DNA of 13,834 nucleotides from Bacillota bacterium (lineage in GTDB: Bacteria > Bacillota > Sulfobacillia > Sulfobacillales > Sulfobacillaceae): the NCBI GenBank assembly GCA_023381095.1, contig JAMCTO010000182.1, positions 1 to 13,834 of the forward strand. The letters run 5' to 3'. How positions within the stretch are numbered: position 1 is the stretch's first letter; every line of letters starts with the position of its first letter. A model generated the notes under the pieces. It worked only from the letters and a program-made list of their open reading frames with translations, was not told where the DNA came from and did no database searches. Shown piece by piece: positions 13,282 to 13,834 of the stretch. The translations under genes and the position numbers were made by a program.

Positions 13282-13834
13282 TGCTCGTGGCTAACGACAA
13301 AGTGATAGAGTTCTCGTTTAGACAGGGAAAATTCTGAGGCGATGCGACGTATCGCCTCTTTTTGTGGCATGCCTTGCGCTACCAATTCTAGGACACGCAA
13401 CCGCAAATCACCCCACTCCGGCACAAATATCGGCTCGGGTGCCTTGGGCCCGATTACCAACACAATTTCTCCCCGCCATTCCCGATCGACTTCAGCTAAT
13501 TGCGATAGAGAACCCCGCCAAAACTCCTCGTATTGCTTGGTCATCTCGCGTCCGAGCATCACCGTACGAGCGCCGTTGTCTGTAGCGACTAGATCTGCCA
13601 ATGTCTTCTTAAAATGGTGAGGTGCTTCATAAATAATCCCCGTGTGAGTACTTTCCGCCACGGCGATCAAAGCCGCACGCCGTTCTTTTCCCGATCGTGG
13701 TAGAAAGCCCCAAAAAGTAAAAGGTGCAGGAAATCCTGATGCCACAAACGCGGTGAGGGCTGCGGTCGGACCAGGAATCACGCTGACCTTTCCTCCTGTT
13801 TCCCACAGATGATCCACAAGCTCCTGCCCTGGAT
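13278..13834 (-). CDS. rsmI: 16S rRNA (cytidine1402-2'-O)-methyltransferase, C-terminal part, cut by right edge
   Basis: The frame is open from the right edge and encodes about 184 residues of an SAM-dependent methyltransferase of the tetrapyrrole methylase fold. Family features are PGQEL at the edge, then VSVIPGPTAALTAFVASGFP, FWGFLPRSGKERR, IIYEAPHHFKKTLADL and VMLGREMTKQYEEFWRG. The C-terminal domain with MPQKEAIRRIASEFSLSKRELYHFVV is also typical of RsmI. The enzyme methylates the ribose of C1402 in the decoding centre of 16S rRNA, together with RsmH which methylates the base. Roughly the first 95 residues lie outside the window. A GTG at 13817 is internal, not the true start. The gene is convergent with abrB, as in Bacillus-type genomes, and their stop codons overlap. 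Confidence 0.93.
   Translation of the reverse strand, partial: PGQELVDHLWETGGKVSVIPGPTAALTAFVASGFPAPFTFWGFLPRSGKERRAALIAVAESTHTGIIYEAPHHFKKTLADLVATDNGARTVMLGREMTKQYEEFWRGSLSQLAEVDREWRGEIVLVIGPKAPEPIFVPEWGDLRLRVLELVAQGMPQKEAIRRIASEFSLSKRELYHFVVSHEH

Overview
The window looks like chromosome of a low-to-mid GC Gram-positive bacterium (Firmicutes), possibly a Sulfobacillus-like thermoacidophile. This rests on strong AGGAGG-type ribosome binding sites at almost every start, an AbrB-type transition-state regulator convergent with rsmI (an arrangement familiar from Bacillus and relatives), and the style of the catabolic genes. The genus is inference only.

Left arm (1-3410): a decaying area. The C-terminal end of an APC-type amino-acid permease runs off the left edge and reads without a stop into a badly broken FAD-dependent sarcosine/N-methyl amino-acid oxidase gene. 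An intact small P-loop kinase of the FlaR type follows. On the minus strand lie a 96-residue protein of unknown function and the remnant of a 2-oxoacid:ferredoxin oxidoreductase beta subunit, with an amber stop and a 2-base deletion.

Centre (3415-10345, minus strand): an intact, tightly packed seven-gene operon for the homoprotocatechuate (4-hydroxyphenylacetate) meta-cleavage pathway. In order of transcription it holds a GntR/FadR-type regulator, a DapA-family class I aldolase, an FAH-family isomerase/decarboxylase (hpaG), the semialdehyde dehydrogenase (hpaE), the flavin-dependent monooxygenase (hpaB), a two-domain type I extradiol dioxygenase (hpaD) and the flavin reductase (hpaC). HpaC and HpaB would hydroxylate 4-hydroxyphenylacetate, HpaD would open the ring, HpaE would oxidise the semialdehyde and HpaG would act on the resulting acid. 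No HpaF, HpaH or HpaI homologue is present; the DapA-family enzyme is the only candidate for the terminal cleavage. A predicted promoter with a palindrome in its spacer precedes the regulator.

Right arm (10576-13834): a complete LivF-type ABC ATPase sits behind a broken LivG gene that lost its N-terminal half and carries an 8-base tandem duplication. A gene-poor stretch follows, then an HxlR-family regulator with the conserved N-terminal cysteine known from quinone-sensing members, with repeats around its predicted -10 box. The window ends with abrB (carrying a CxxC...CxxC C-terminal module) and the C-terminal part of rsmI, whose stop codon overlaps that of abrB. I saw no tRNA, rRNA, CRISPR array or intact insertion sequence.
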